Shown here piece by piece: positions 28,267 to 38,281 of a DNA stretch of 64,000 nucleotides. The DNA comes from Bacteroidota bacterium. Lineage in GTDB: Bacteria; Bacteroidota; Bacteroidia; Cytophagales; Cyclobacteriaceae. Location: NCBI GenBank assembly GCA_016178785.1, contig JACOSO010000067.1, positions 1 to 64,000 on the forward strand, written 5' to 3'. The notes under the pieces were generated by a model, which was given only the letters and a program-made list of their open reading frames with translations, searched no databases and was not told where the DNA came from. Position 1 is the first letter of the stretch. Each line of letters opens with the position of its first letter. The position numbers were made by a program, and so were the translations under genes.

Positions 28267-28267
28267 T

Positions 28268-29941
28268 TTGCGCTACCTGGTTTTGATAGGGCTATCAAGT
28301 GTTTTCATTGTCCTGGCGACTCATACCAGAGCAATTTCTCAAACTGCCCCTATCAGCTTTGCTGATTCATTATTCGTAATCGACTTGCTTACTCCCCGTC
28401 CAATAGAAGAGTTAATCAAATTGAATGAGAAAGCAAAAAACGAAACCGAAAAATTAAACTCACTTCTGAAAATATGCCTTTCAAGTTATGCTGATTTTTA
28501 TCAGATAAGAAAGTACGTGAAAGAAGCTCTGATCCTTGCCAGGAAAATGAATGCCAGGCGAGAGATCGGATTATGTTACGTGATCGGAATCTATATCGTT
28601 TCGACTAAAGAAGAAGTTGACAGCTGCGCTTCTCGTGCAGAAAAACTATTTGAAGAAACAGGAAGTGCGAGTTTATATTACTTAACAAAACTTTACTCCG
28701 CTACAACCTTGTATCGGTATAGTTCAGATTATGTGGAGTCATTTCGACAGTTGGAATTATTTATCAACAACTATAAGATCAAGGGTGATCGGTTTTCGAT
28801 GGCCAGAGCTTACAACATTAAGGGAGAGATTTACCGTACCCTGCAAAACTACCCGGAGGCATTAAAGAACTACAGAATTTCGTCTACTTATACTTATCTC
28901 AATGGCGTTCTCTTCTATCCTTCTCCGTTGATCAACATGGGGACCGTGTATAAGGAGATGGGAAATTACGATTCGGCACTTTATTACTACGATCTTGTCC
29001 TTAACAAGTATTACAAAGACCGCGTGAGCACTCATGCTTATCTGGTCAATCGAAAAGCACAAGTCTATTTATTCAAGAAAAATTATTCCGAGGCCATCCT
29101 TTTGGCAAATGGAAGTTTGAAATTATACAAAGGCATTGCTTATGGAGATGGAATTGTCTTGGCAAACAGCAATCTCACTACCATTTATTTCAACATGGGT
29201 GACATGGAGAACTGTATTCATTTTGGGGAGCAAACTTATCAGGCGGCATTAGAAGACAATTATTTTCCTTCAGAGACCCAAGAAGCTATCAGGCTTACGG
29301 CCTTGGCTTACAGTATCAAAAAAAATTATGCGAAGGCTTACCAGTTCCAACAAGTTTATATTGAAAAATATCAAAAGTTTTTCGGACAGCAGGTAAATGT
29401 CGATTTGTTTAACGAACAATTGAAGTTGGATCACGAAAACCAGTTACTTGAGCGGAAACTTCTCATTGAAAAACAAAGGCAAACCGAAGAGCAGGTAGTG
29501 AGTCAACGTAAATTCAATATTATTTTTATTGCCGCTCTACTCATTTCTGTTGTAGGATCGGCCATCCTCTTTAAAAAAAATAAAACGATAAGACTGCTGA
29601 ACCGAAATTTAATCGACAAACAAAACGAAATCCTGGCGCAATCCGAAGAATTGAAAGCCACAAATGATGAAATCGAAGCAATCAATTCCAACCTCGAGCG
29701 AATAGTTATAGAGCGAAACCAAAGGGTAATCGATCAAAATAAAGCGCTGACAGAGTACGCTTTTTTCAACGCACACAAAGTTCGTGGGCCACTGGCACGC
29801 ATACTCGGTTTAATTAACGTGTTTGAAAAAGAGTTGGCTAACCATTCGTTGCAAGATTATTCGAGCATGTTGAAACAAGCCGGGAAAGAGTTAGACGAAA
29901 GTATCAAAGAGATTAATAAGGTTCTTGAAAAAGATGTTTAG
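28268..29941 (+). CDS. TPR/membrane protein with HisKA-like tail but no ATPase domain
   Basis: 557 residues from TTG 28268, whose first 24 residues form a signal peptide (ending RAISQ). Tetratricopeptide helices fill about 40-360 (KGEIYRTLQNYPEALKNYR, MGTVYKEMGNYDSALYYY), then a membrane helix near 415-437 (FNIIFIAALLISVVGSAILF), a coiled coil (440-490) and a HisKA-like helix FFNAHKVRGPLARILGL with His503. The chain stops about 50 residues later, before any HATPase domain, and a terminator follows, so this is the true end. It may act as a sensor or phosphotransfer partner; the absence of a kinase domain is clear. Confidence 0.75.
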   Translation: MRYLVLIGLSSVFIVLATHTRAISQTAPISFADSLFVIDLLTPRPIEELIKLNEKAKNETEKLNSLLKICLSSYADFYQIRKYVKEALILARKMNARREIGLCYVIGIYIVSTKEEVDSCASRAEKLFEETGSASLYYLTKLYSATTLYRYSSDYVESFRQLELFINNYKIKGDRFSMARAYNIKGEIYRTLQNYPEALKNYRISSTYTYLNGVLFYPSPLINMGTVYKEMGNYDSALYYYDLVLNKYYKDRVSTHAYLVNRKAQVYLFKKNYSEAILLANGSLKLYKGIAYGDGIVLANSNLTTIYFNMGDMENCIHFGEQTYQAALEDNYFPSETQEAIRLTALAYSIKKNYAKAYQFQQVYIEKYQKFFGQQVNVDLFNEQLKLDHENQLLERKLLIEKQRQTEEQVVSQRKFNIIFIAALLISVVGSAILFKKNKTIRLLNRNLIDKQNEILAQSEELKATNDEIEAINSNLERIVIERNQRVIDQNKALTEYAFFNAHKVRGPLARILGLINVFEKELANHSLQDYSSMLKQAGKELDESIKEINKVLEKDV

Positions 29942-29963
29942 TCCATGACAAAATGGACTAGAA

Positions 29964-29993
29964 AAAAGTCCTTTCTCTCAAAAGGACTTTTCA
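29964..29993. terminator. bidirectional intrinsic terminator
   Basis: Perfect 11-bp stem AAAAGTCCTTT/AAAGGACTTTT with a 6-base loop. It lies between the convergent TPR gene and the secreted protein gene and has T-rich tails on both strands. Confidence 0.85.
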
Positions 29994-30009
29994 AAAGTCA
30001 AGAAGAAAA

Positions 30010-30591
30010 TCAAAAACTTACATATTTTCTCAGCACTCCGTCCTTATCCCAAACCTCAACGGAAAACGATTTTATTTCTTTCAGATTATAAATCTGCGCA
30101 AACTCCTTATGAATGGTTTGAATCTCATTGTACACCAAAACACCGCTGGCATCAAAGAAATAAATGTAAACATCCTCTTGCCTGGGCGAAGAAATGGTTA
30201 ACAAATACTTATCAGCTTCATTGCTGACTTTAGCTATATGTATCAGCTTCTCCACTTTGTAATTCTTGTAGTTGACCTTCTCAACTGTTTTGGAATCACT
30301 GTTTTCTACAGTGACTGTATACTGTCCTTCGGGGAGCCCCTCAAAATTATACGGTCGAATAAAGGCATCCGTTTTTCTTATCACTTCAGAGAAAATATTC
30401 TCTCCGGTTTCATTTCTAATGGTGATCGTTATGTTTCCTGATTTTGATGATTTATAATATACCTTAAACAAGGTCGAGCCAGTTGCGTTAGTAACTGCCA
30501 CCGAAGGTGTTGCTGCCGAACCCTCCGTACCACGAGCGGACACCAGTGTACAAAAAAGTACACATGACAAAATTGAGATAATCGTTTTCAT
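30010..30591 (-). CDS. secreted beta-rich protein, paralogue of the one at 3676
   Basis: 193 residues with a signal peptide (1-19, ending LVSAR). The mature part has two similar beta-rich halves: SGNITITIRNETGENIF / GLPEGQYTVTVENSDS and YLLTISSPRQEDVYIYFFDASGVLVYNE. The C-terminal half matches the protein at 3676-4095 in motif order (LVYNE, then YNLKEI), so they are paralogues, here with an extra half. Function unknown; the beta-sandwich and secretion suggest an envelope or adhesion role. It shares a bidirectional terminator with the preceding gene. Confidence 0.65.
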   Translation of the reverse strand: MKTIISILSCVLFCTLVSARGTEGSAATPSVAVTNATGSTLFKVYYKSSKSGNITITIRNETGENIFSEVIRKTDAFIRPYNFEGLPEGQYTVTVENSDSKTVEKVNYKNYKVEKLIHIAKVSNEADKYLLTISSPRQEDVYIYFFDASGVLVYNEIQTIHKEFAQIYNLKEIKSFSVEVWDKDGVLRKYVSF

Positions 30592-30735
30592 AAAATGCTT
30601 TTGCAGATAGGACGCTTGGTAAGCACACTTAGTTGCGAATGCACTGTTAATTATTCTTAATTAAATCACAAATAGTTTGTAACCTTTTGAATTACTCAGA
30701 ATATAGAACGCTAATGGGGTGATTAAAAAAGAAAA

Positions 30736-31323
30736 TCAATTCAGATGAAAGACATCTCTTGATTTCTCCGCTTGATGAAGAAGTTCGCTTTGATAGCGAA
30801 GGTGCGCCAATAGAAATTTTTGTTTCTGTTCATCCTCGTATTTTACGAAACGAAGCCGTTCTTCAAAATCCAAACCAAGTTCATTCGCTATCGCATAGGT
30901 TGACAAGATCATATCACTATTACTGATTTGAAAATAAAGGAGATACTCTTTGAAGGCTATTCGAAGTTTATCGTTGGCAGGCTCTGAAGCATCGACATTC
31001 CAATGGGTCACTTCCCCCCCGGGATAAGGTCTATCCCTAAACGTTCGATAAAGTGTATTCAAAGAAAATAAGTCTGTGCATTTTACAATGACATCTGATT
31101 CTCCATTTTCATAACGCTTAATCACACTTTCCAGCTTCACCAGCGAGCCGACTTTTTCTACATTGGACACGTGATTGAAGTAAATCCCAAAAGAAATATC
31201 TTTAATCTCGGCATCGTGCAGTAATTGTTTATAGCGCGGCTCAAAAATGTGAAGAGGCACCATTTCGCCCGGCAAGGGAAAAATGGAAAGTGGGAACATC
31301 GGTATCTTCACTAACTCTGTCAT
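30736..31323 (-). CDS. Lon substrate-binding domain protein (stand-alone)
   Basis: 195 residues. Matches the LON N-terminal PUA-like domain: KIPMFPLSIFPLPGEMVPLHIFEPRYKQLL at residues 6-35, then SFGIYFNHVSNVEKVGSLVKLES. The protein lacks the AAA and protease domains of Lon, so it may be a substrate-recognition or decoy module. It starts at 31323 and follows apt on the same strand (39 bases). Confidence 0.8.
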   Translation of the reverse strand: MTELVKIPMFPLSIFPLPGEMVPLHIFEPRYKQLLHDAEIKDISFGIYFNHVSNVEKVGSLVKLESVIKRYENGESDVIVKCTDLFSLNTLYRTFRDRPYPGGEVTHWNVDASEPANDKLRIAFKEYLLYFQISNSDMILSTYAIANELGLDFEERLRFVKYEDEQKQKFLLAHLRYQSELLHQAEKSRDVFHLN

Positions 31324-31362
31324 TCCATACTTAAACAGAAATTTATCTAATAATGTTGCGCC

Positions 31363-31896
31363 TCAAAACTTAGCTAAGTAATAAGGGGCTACATCAAAAT
31401 TCTCTTTCAATACCTTTTCACCATGCAAAAAAGATAAATTGATAATGAATGAATAGCCTGCGACTATTCCTCCCAATCGCTGCACCAGGTGACCCGCAGC
31501 GGTTGCCGTTCCACCAGTGGCAAGCAAGTCATCGTGCAGCAACACACGCGTGCCCTTGGCAAAGGCATCTTCGTGCATCTCGATTTTAGCTTCTCCATAT
31601 TCCAGCGAATACTCTTCAGTGATTTTTTTGTATGGAAGTTTCCCAGCTTTGCGAATCGGGACGAAAGGCACATTCAACTCTTGCGCGATCAATGAACCAA
31701 AAATAAATCCTCTTGCCTCGACTGCAGCCAATACCTGGATATTTTCTTTCGAGAAATGTTGAGCCACGGTTTCAACTACTTTTTTCCTTGCGGCAGGATT
31801 GTTGAGCAAAGGAGTAATGTCTTTAAAAAGCACGCCCGGTTTTGGAAAGTCGGGTACATCACGCAAGAGCGGTTTTAAGGTTTCTTCGAGAAGCAT
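31363..31896 (-). CDS. apt: adenine phosphoribosyltransferase
   Basis: 177 residues. It salvages adenine to AMP using PRPP. The type I PRTase loop VLLHDDLLATGGTA (about residues 117-130) and the N-terminal PDFPKPGVLFKDITPLL, ARGFIFG and FVPIRKAGKLPY segments are characteristic. Its start codon overlaps the hutI stop by one base (TGATG), so it is coupled to hutI despite unrelated pathways. Confidence 0.96.
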   Translation of the reverse strand: MLLEETLKPLLRDVPDFPKPGVLFKDITPLLNNPAARKKVVETVAQHFSKENIQVLAAVEARGFIFGSLIAQELNVPFVPIRKAGKLPYKKITEEYSLEYGEAKIEMHEDAFAKGTRVLLHDDLLATGGTATAAGHLVQRLGGIVAGYSFIINLSFLHGEKVLKENFDVAPYYLAKF

Positions 31897-33044
31897 CAGT
31901 TTATAAGTTGGCCATTCAAAATTACACGATCCACAAAATTATTTCCAAAGTGATAAGGAAAATAAGCAATTGAAGGAGCCTGCTTGGTAATAAAGACATT
32001 TGCTACTTTCCCCCGTGTTATCGTTCCATGAGTCAGCGAAAGTTCTAATGCAAATGCTGTGTTTATTGTTGCTGCATTGAAAACCTCCTCTGGGGTCATT
32101 TTCATTTTGATGCAGGCAAGCGAGAGCATAGTCTGCATATTGCCGGAGGGGGAACTGCCCGGATTGTAATCACTGGCAATAGCCAGCGGCAGTCCTTCAT
32201 CAATCATTTTTCTGGCTGGAGGCATTGGCAAGTTTAAAAAAAACGCGGCACATGGTAGCGCTGTGGGCATAGTTGGCGATTTTTTTAGTAATCGGATTTC
32301 TTCGTCACCAATATTTTCCAAATGGTCAACGCTTAGTGCGCCCGTCTTCACCCCCACTTGCACGCCACCTGAGTTGTGAAGTTGATTGGCGTGAATACGT
32401 GGCTTCATTCCAAATTTTTTACCAGCTTCAACAACCTGCTCCGTTTCAGAGATTGTAAAAAAACCTTCTTCGCAAAATACATCGATGTAGTCGGCTAATT
32501 TTTCTTCAGCCACAGCAGGAATCATTTCCTCGATCACCAATTTCACATAATCCTCTTTTTTCATTTCTGATGGAACAGCGTGGGCTCCAAGAAAAGTAGT
32601 TTTCACGGTGAGTGGAGTTTCTTTTCCAATTCGTTTCGCTACGCGAAGCATTTTCAATTCATCTTTCAACGTTAGTCCGTAACCGCTTTTAATTTCGACT
32701 GCGCCTGTGCCAAGATGAATAATCTCATTAGCTCGCTCTAAAGTCTTCTCAAGTAACTCATCCATCACAAATTCCTCTTCTCTGCTTGCCGCAAAAACCA
32801 AATGTGTGTGTGAGTCAACAAAGCTTGGAAAAACAAAACAGCCTGACGCATCAAGGGTTTGACCCTGAACCACGGGCAAGTCTTCCATTTTTCCGAAATC
32901 GGAAATTAGCCCTTTTGAAATATGTAAGTAAGAATTTGAAATGACCGGCAGTTCACCCATAGCTGCTCCCGCAAGAAACTCCACACCGACTGCTCTTACT
33001 TGCGCAAGGCCTTTGATATGAGTGATCAGAATATCATTGGCCAT
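31896..33044 (-). CDS. hutI: imidazolonepropionase
   Basis: 382 residues. Third step of histidine breakdown: hydrolyses imidazolone-5-propionate to N-formimino-glutamate. A metal-dependent amidohydrolase: HTHLVFAASREEEF (metal His-x-His), EIKSGYGL, HANQLHNSGG, DHLENIGDEE and ASDYNPGSSPSGNM near the end. hutU, hutH and the final step are not in this window. A four-gene minus-strand run (uncharacterised protein, hutI, apt, Lon-N protein) with tight junctions suggests co-transcription. Confidence 0.94.
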   Translation of the reverse strand: MANDILITHIKGLAQVRAVGVEFLAGAAMGELPVISNSYLHISKGLISDFGKMEDLPVVQGQTLDASGCFVFPSFVDSHTHLVFAASREEEFVMDELLEKTLERANEIIHLGTGAVEIKSGYGLTLKDELKMLRVAKRIGKETPLTVKTTFLGAHAVPSEMKKEDYVKLVIEEMIPAVAEEKLADYIDVFCEEGFFTISETEQVVEAGKKFGMKPRIHANQLHNSGGVQVGVKTGALSVDHLENIGDEEIRLLKKSPTMPTALPCAAFFLNLPMPPARKMIDEGLPLAIASDYNPGSSPSGNMQTMLSLACIKMKMTPEEVFNAATINTAFALELSLTHGTITRGKVANVFITKQAPSIAYFPYHFGNNFVDRVILNGQLIN

Positions 33045-33053
33045 CGAAGAAAT

Positions 33054-34145
33054 TTATTTGCCGAACGATTCTACTTTGTTGTCGAGATTGGTGCTGTAGA
33101 GCGGAAACGCAATTTTGAACATGGCAAAGAAACCCATGCCCACTAAACTAGGGCGATAGCCAAGCTCACCTCCATAAGACCAGCCCAGCGTGCGATTGAA
33201 TTTTCCATCGATGCCTGCACGAAAACCAACCGGATGAGTTTTTAAAGCTTTGGTCAAATATTGTTCTCCTTGATAGGTAACAGCATCGACAGAGTACGCA
33301 GGGGCAAACATAATGTCAAAGAAAACGGTCATGATTCCATCGTCCACCGAGTCATCGTATTTATCAAAGCTAACGGCCACATTTCTGATCCATGTCATTG
33401 AGCCGCCAACATAAATATTGGCAGAACGAACATTGCCAAATACATTCAGGGTTCTTGACTGACCATTTTGAGTATAAGTGTCTATCAATGGCTTACCCGC
33501 AGAAGTGGTAAGTGCAGCATTGGTCAGTTGCTGCTTACTCAATGCCCGACTTAAATCAGTAGTGCTGTTCCATATGATTGCTCCTAACCTGGCCCCGTAA
33601 ATTTTCCTGACTTTACAGGGAATATTATCGGCTTGAAATGGAACCATAGAAGACCATCGATCGCCTTTAAAGCTTTTTTTAAACAATGTCATTTTGGTCT
33701 TCGAGTCTTGGTCAAAATCCTTGACGTGGTAAGTTCCACCAAATTCATAGTAGTTGTAGGCTTGGGGTTTATCTGAGACTGAACCTACCGTTGAGTAAGA
33801 ATCTTGATTTTTTATTGAAGCGTTTCTGTTTTGATCAAAAAATTCGCTGCTATAGGTCTTTCTGAAGTGAGCTTTAAGGTCGAACTTGTCTTTGTAAAAG
33901 TAACTTCCTTCAACACCAAAGCCCGCATTCACATTCGTTGCAAAGACCTCACCATATAGCGGCTGAAAACCAATAAACAATTTGTTGATCGAGTAAGGCT
34001 CATCATACATTTGCTCAAATGTAACCGTAGGCTTTTCTTTCTGGGTTTGTGCTTTTAGCAACGAAGGTAAAGCAAGTGGCAAAAGGAAAATCAAGGCGAA
34101 TCTCGATTTGCACCTATTCTTGGAGCTCTCAAAAAGAAACTTCAT
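33054..34145 (-). CDS. uncharacterised envelope protein, probable beta-barrel
   Basis: 363 residues with a basic N-region and a signal peptide (to about residue 32, ending LLKAQ). The mature part is rich in aromatic residues and beta-strand pairs (FVGSYFYKDKFDLKAHF-like, YNYYEFGGTYHVKDFD, IYVGGSMTWIRNVAVSF, WSYGGELGYRPSLVGMGFF). This fits an outer-membrane barrel; no family is recognised. It is 10 bases upstream of hutI in transcription order, so it may be co-expressed with histidine catabolism, but no functional link is shown. Confidence 0.6.
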   Translation of the reverse strand: MKFLFESSKNRCKSRFALIFLLPLALPSLLKAQTQKEKPTVTFEQMYDEPYSINKLFIGFQPLYGEVFATNVNAGFGVEGSYFYKDKFDLKAHFRKTYSSEFFDQNRNASIKNQDSYSTVGSVSDKPQAYNYYEFGGTYHVKDFDQDSKTKMTLFKKSFKGDRWSSMVPFQADNIPCKVRKIYGARLGAIIWNSTTDLSRALSKQQLTNAALTTSAGKPLIDTYTQNGQSRTLNVFGNVRSANIYVGGSMTWIRNVAVSFDKYDDSVDDGIMTVFFDIMFAPAYSVDAVTYQGEQYLTKALKTHPVGFRAGIDGKFNRTLGWSYGGELGYRPSLVGMGFFAMFKIAFPLYSTNLDNKVESFGK

Positions 34146-34202
34146 TGTATAAAATCATCGGTTTCAATTTGCAAGTTAACTAAAACAATTCACATCAGGC
34201 TG

Positions 34203-35981
34203 TTATGGCCGATTAAGTGTCTCAAGTTTACCCTTTAAAAACGCAATAAAAGGTACACGAGCGTTGTCTCGTGTAAGCTGCATTTGGTATCCGGATGTCA
34301 AAACTCCGTTCACACCGTCTTGCGACAAGCCGCGTTGGAAATGTGCCCCATATTTTTTCAGCGCTCGACCCATCACCATCATAAACTCAAATCCTTTCTG
34401 TGCATAGGGTCCTGGTAAAACTCCATGATGCTGCAAATATTTTTTTCGAAACTCAAGGTACGGTTTTCCATTAACCGAGGAAAAATTCGGGGCGGCAAAA
34501 GTTATTTTGATTTTCTCGAATTTACTGAGTTCAACTGAATTGTCTTCAAGCCAGTTTTCCTGACCTACCACCAGCACCGAATCACCTCGAGTCTCCACGC
34601 TATTGATCACTTTCGTATAAATCAGCGGATCGTCTGAAGCAACAAAAACGCTCCCGATGCTGTCTAATTTCAGTTTGAATTGCGTTGGGTTTTTCCATTC
34701 ATCATATTCAGTGGCGGTAGCAAGTGTTTCGAGGATTTTGCCCGAGGTCTCTCCGCGAACTTCTTCTGCGTAAGGGATTTTTACTCCCAAACTCAAGGCC
34801 GCTTTAATGAAGCTAAAAGCCATAACCGAATCTTTGGGGCTTTCGCCATAAAAAACAAAACAGTTTTTATTGCTTGTTTTTGAGGCTAAAATCTCAGCCG
34901 ATTTTTCTCCGATTGTTTTATGGCAGGGTTGAAAAAGAAACGCGAACGGGTTTTGCCCCACCAAGTCAATATTGAATGAAAGGGGGTTGACCACCAAATT
35001 GATTTTATTGATCTCAGAAAATTCTTGAACAGATTTCGAATCTTCGGCAAACAATGGGCCTACAATCAAGTCTGCTGTTTTCAATTCCTCTTCTTTCAAT
35101 AAGCTCTTAATTGTTTCTGCATCATGATCCGTGTCATACGCCAACAGATCCAATCTCACCCCTTCTCCTACCAATGAGTCGGCCGCTTGTTTCATTCCTT
35201 CGTAAAGGTCTAGCACAAACTGGCTCCTTTTTTTTGTGGGGCTTGGATCAAGCGAATTTGCCCGGAAAGGTAAAAGAAGAGCAATCCGATAAACATCTTT
35301 GAAAAGAGGAGGGTCTTCCAGGGTGATAAAATCTTTTTTGTTCCAGTTTTTCTGATGCGCGATCGAATCAAGTAATGCAGTGTCGGCAGGGGCAGCACTT
35401 TTGCCAAGACCATAAGCCAGCGCACGGATTACTTCGTAGTCGTTCGGGTTTTCTTCCATCAGCATTTTCAGGATCTCCACATCTTCTACTTTTGAAAGAG
35501 CATCGCGTTTCATGGCATCGATCTCTTTCATCAGTGCATTGTTCCTAATTTCCGCTGATAGTTTCAACGCATGAAAATATTCGCGCTGACCAAGATATAT
35601 TTTATAAAGCCAATAATTCACTTCATCAAGCTGATCCCACTCGGGGTAAATACTTTTTGTTTGTGAAAACATTTCTTTCGCTACCGTATTGAAGCCTAAT
35701 TTTTGCGCAGACAACGCATAGTAAAAACTGGCGTATTCCGGATAGGGATTTGCCCTGTCATAAATAGTGAGCGGTCTGAACGCATCCATCGCTGCACTGT
35801 AATTCTCATTGGCAAAAAGTTCTTTTGCTTGCTTGAATTGTTTTTTGAAGTCTTGCGATAATCCAAGTGTGCAAATAAAAAAACAGACTAAGAAAAGTCC
35901 ATAGTCCTTAGTCCTTAGTCCATAGCAACCGGATCTAAGACTATCGACCATCGACCATCGACTATTGATCATTTTTTTCAT
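34203..35981 (-). CDS. TPR plus type 1 periplasmic-binding-protein-like lipoprotein-type receptor
   Basis: 592 residues from the ATG at 35981, which overlaps the guaA stop by 4 bases (ATGA). An odd 25-residue hydrophilic leader ([18 protein letters not shown] and [10 protein letters not shown]) precedes the signal core [15 protein letters not shown]; the leader is encoded by low-complexity repeats at 35897-35970. TPR-like repeats fill 45-190, then the ABC-transporter substrate-binding fold ([51 protein letters not shown]). This gene is a usual neighbour of guaA in Bacteroidota. Role unknown; a LpoA-like peptidoglycan or nutrient receptor is possible. Confidence 0.7.
   Translation of the reverse strand: MKKMINSRWSMVDSLRSGCYGLRTKDYGLFLVCFFICTLGLSQDFKKQFKQAKELFANENYSAAMDAFRPLTIYDRANPYPEYASFYYALSAQKLGFNTVAKEMFSQTKSIYPEWDQLDEVNYWLYKIYLGQREYFHALKLSAEIRNNALMKEIDAMKRDALSKVEDVEILKMLMEENPNDYEVIRALAYGLGKSAAPADTALLDSIAHQKNWNKKDFITLEDPPLFKDVYRIALLLPFRANSLDPSPTKKRSQFVLDLYEGMKQAADSLVGEGVRLDLLAYDTDHDAETIKSLLKEEELKTADLIVGPLFAEDSKSVQEFSEINKINLVVNPLSFNIDLVGQNPFAFLFQPCHKTIGEKSAEILASKTSNKNCFVFYGESPKDSVMAFSFIKAALSLGVKIPYAEEVRGETSGKILETLATATEYDEWKNPTQFKLKLDSIGSVFVASDDPLIYTKVINSVETRGDSVLVVGQENWLEDNSVELSKFEKIKITFAAPNFSSVNGKPYLEFRKKYLQHHGVLPGPYAQKGFEFMMVMGRALKKYGAHFQRGLSQDGVNGVLTSGYQMQLTRDNARVPFIAFLKGKLETLNRP
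35897..35971. repeat. low-complexity repeats at the start of the TPR/SBP gene
   Basis: gtccatagtcctta words (35897-35925) and gactatcgaccatcg words (35939-35971) form two short degenerate repeat tracts lying inside the 5' end of the reading frame. Related words occur at 3411-3470 and 58879-58970. Confidence 0.6.
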
Positions 35982-37504
35982 TCCCATTCTATCGTAGCAG
36001 GTGGTTTAGAGCTAATGTCATACACAACACGATTAATGCCTTTCACCTTATTAATAATGTCTGACGAAACTTCACTAAGGAATTCGTGGGGCAAATGCGA
36101 CCAGTCGGCTGTCATACCATCTACACTGGCCACAGCACGAAGAGCGACTACCTGTTCATACGTGCGCTCATCGCCCATTACACCTACCGAATAAACGGGA
36201 AGCAAAATCGCACCCGCCTGCCACACTTTTTCGTATAGATTGTGTTTACGCAATGCCGAAATGTAAATGTGATCTGCTTCCTGAAGAATCTTCACTTTAC
36301 TCGAAGTGATGTCACCGAGTATTCGTATACCAAGGCCTGGTCCGGGGAAAGGATGCCTTCCCAAAATTGCCGGATCGATTTGCAATGTCTTTCCGACCAA
36401 ACGCACTTCATCTTTGAACAACGTGTTGAGGGGTTCAACGACTTTCAGTTTCATCTTTTCCGGAAGGCCGCCCACGTTGTGATGCGATTTAATTGTGGCT
36501 GAAGGGCCTTTGATCGAAACGGATTCGATCACATCAGGGTAAATGGTACCCTGACCAAGCCACTTCACGTCAGTAAGTTTATGCGACTCTTCATCAAAAA
36601 CATCGATGAAAGTTTTGCCTATAGCTTTGCGCTTGGCTTCAGGATCGGATAAATTCTTTAGCGCTGAATAAAATTTTTCCTTTGCATCAACACCTTTGAT
36701 GTTCAGGCCCATGCCTTCATACGATGTCAACACCTGATTGAATTCATCTTTGCGAAGCAAGCCGTTGTCAACAAAAATGCAGAAGAGATTTTTACCGATA
36801 GCCTTATGGATAAGGGTGGCCGCAACCGTTGAGTCAACTCCCCCTGATAGAGCCATGACCACTTTGTCGTTGCCGAGTTTTTTCTTTAAGTCAGCGATGG
36901 TGGTTTCTACAAACTGATCGGGAGTCCAATCTTGAGCACATCCGCAAATGTGAACCACAAAATTTCGCAACAAATTTTTGCCTTCGATTGTATGCGTTAC
37001 CTCAGGATGGAACTGAATGCCGTAAACTTTTTGATTCATCAATTTGAAGGCTGCGATTTTTACGGAGGCCGTACTTGCGGTAACATCAAAATTATCTGGT
37101 ACAGAAATGATCGTATCTGCGTGTGACATCCACACTTGGGAGTCAATTGAGATTTCTTTTAGTAGTTCGTTGTGATGGTCTACTGTTGAAAGCCTTGCCC
37201 TCCCATATTCGCGGTGCTGAGAAGCTTGCACGGTACCTCCGCTTTTGTGCGCAATAAGTTGAGCCCCATAACAAACCCCAAGCACAGGCAAGTGTGCCAA
37301 TTGTTTCAAGTCAATATCCGGATGATCGGCATCCCTCACCGAACATGGGCTACCCGAAAGGATCACACCTTTAATTCCTGAATGAAGCTGAGGGATATGG
37401 TTGAACGGATGGATTTCGCAATAAACATTCAGTTCGCGAACCCTGCGGGCGATCAATTGAGTGAATTGTGAACCGAAATCAAGGATGAGGATTTGCTCTG
37501 GCAT
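35978..37504 (-). CDS. guaA: GMP synthase (glutamine-hydrolysing)
   Basis: 508 residues from the ATG at 37504; an upstream frame to 37546 has no family support. GuaA turns XMP into GMP using glutamine and ATP. Domains: class I glutamine amidotransferase (Cys78 in GVCYGAQ, His166 and Glu168 in FHPEVTH), ATP pyrophosphatase (SGGVDST, residues 220-226), and the C-terminal dimerisation domain ([13 protein letters not shown], then [14 protein letters not shown] at the end). The two-domain form in one chain matches the bacterial type. The stop overlaps the start of the following TPR/SBP gene, indicating co-transcription. Confidence 0.97.
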   Translation of the reverse strand: MPEQILILDFGSQFTQLIARRVRELNVYCEIHPFNHIPQLHSGIKGVILSGSPCSVRDADHPDIDLKQLAHLPVLGVCYGAQLIAHKSGGTVQASQHREYGRARLSTVDHHNELLKEISIDSQVWMSHADTIISVPDNFDVTASTASVKIAAFKLMNQKVYGIQFHPEVTHTIEGKNLLRNFVVHICGCAQDWTPDQFVETTIADLKKKLGNDKVVMALSGGVDSTVAATLIHKAIGKNLFCIFVDNGLLRKDEFNQVLTSYEGMGLNIKGVDAKEKFYSALKNLSDPEAKRKAIGKTFIDVFDEESHKLTDVKWLGQGTIYPDVIESVSIKGPSATIKSHHNVGGLPEKMKLKVVEPLNTLFKDEVRLVGKTLQIDPAILGRHPFPGPGLGIRILGDITSSKVKILQEADHIYISALRKHNLYEKVWQAGAILLPVYSVGVMGDERTYEQVVALRAVASVDGMTADWSHLPHEFLSEVSSDIINKVKGINRVVYDISSKPPATIEWE

Positions 37505-37601
37505 TCGCAAAAATAAAAGGTTCACGCCAGAGAACAATAGCCTCACCTAAATCCTCTTCAGCGGGCTTCAACCCCTTCTTTCCATGGAAATGGGGATGAG
37601 G

Positions 37602-38279
37602 TTACCAAGCCATTTTCACAAGTCCGATTTGAAAGCCGATGTTTGTAAAATTCTTATAACCGAAATCAGAATTAGAATTACTTGAGTAATCGTAGTGAAA
37701 TGCAGCTTTGATTCGCCAGGAAGCGTTTTCCTTAATTCCAATCAAGACCCCAATTTCAGGTCTTATCAACACTCCCCATGACCCACTTGCCCCCCCATAA
37801 ACATTATAATACTGGGCAAACTTATCATAAGCTGCACCTATGTTTAATCCTCCGTATGGAGTAACGTGTTTTTCCATCGGAAAAATAAAATAATCTATTG
37901 AGGCACTGAGATTATAACTGTAGACATAGTCATACAGATCTGTGCTAAGCGAACGTGAGCCAAAAGTGTAAGTATTGAACGGAAAATATTCTTTGTAGAC
38001 CCCCCAACCAAAATCTGCCCCGGCCCACAGGCGATCAACATCATTTAGTCGTTTTCGAAAGCCAAGTTTGGTGCCAAGATAACTGGTACTACTAACGAAA
38101 TTTGTATTGGATAAAGGCGTATTGTTGTCCCACGAAAGAAAATAAAAGGTATCAAAATCTCTTCCTGTTTTTTCTATGATCTTTTTATCGGGGTTTTTAG
38201 AACGGTCATAATAATATTGAGCATCCGCTTGAGCAAAGAAAAGCGATACTGCTGCAAGAACAACAAAAGTCTTTTTCAT
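37602..38279 (-). CDS. outer-membrane beta-barrel protein
   Basis: 225 residues with a signal peptide (1-20, ending AQADAQ). The mature part has repeated aromatic/amphipathic strands (FYFLSWDNNTPLSN, LWAGADFGWGVYKEYF, ATPYGGLNIGAAY-like) ending in NIGFQIGLVKMAW, the pattern of an 8-stranded barrel of the OmpW/porin type. It is the third gene of the 38966-38282-37602 minus operon (2-base gap to DUF4136). No substrate is inferable. Confidence 0.65.
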   Translation of the reverse strand: MKKTFVVLAAVSLFFAQADAQYYYDRSKNPDKKIIEKTGRDFDTFYFLSWDNNTPLSNTNFVSSTSYLGTKLGFRKRLNDVDRLWAGADFGWGVYKEYFPFNTYTFGSRSLSTDLYDYVYSYNLSASIDYFIFPMEKHVTPYGGLNIGAAYDKFAQYYNVYGGASGSWGVLIRPEIGVLIGIKENASWRIKAAFHYDYSSNSNSDFGYKNFTNIGFQIGLVKMAW

Positions 38280-38281
38280 CG

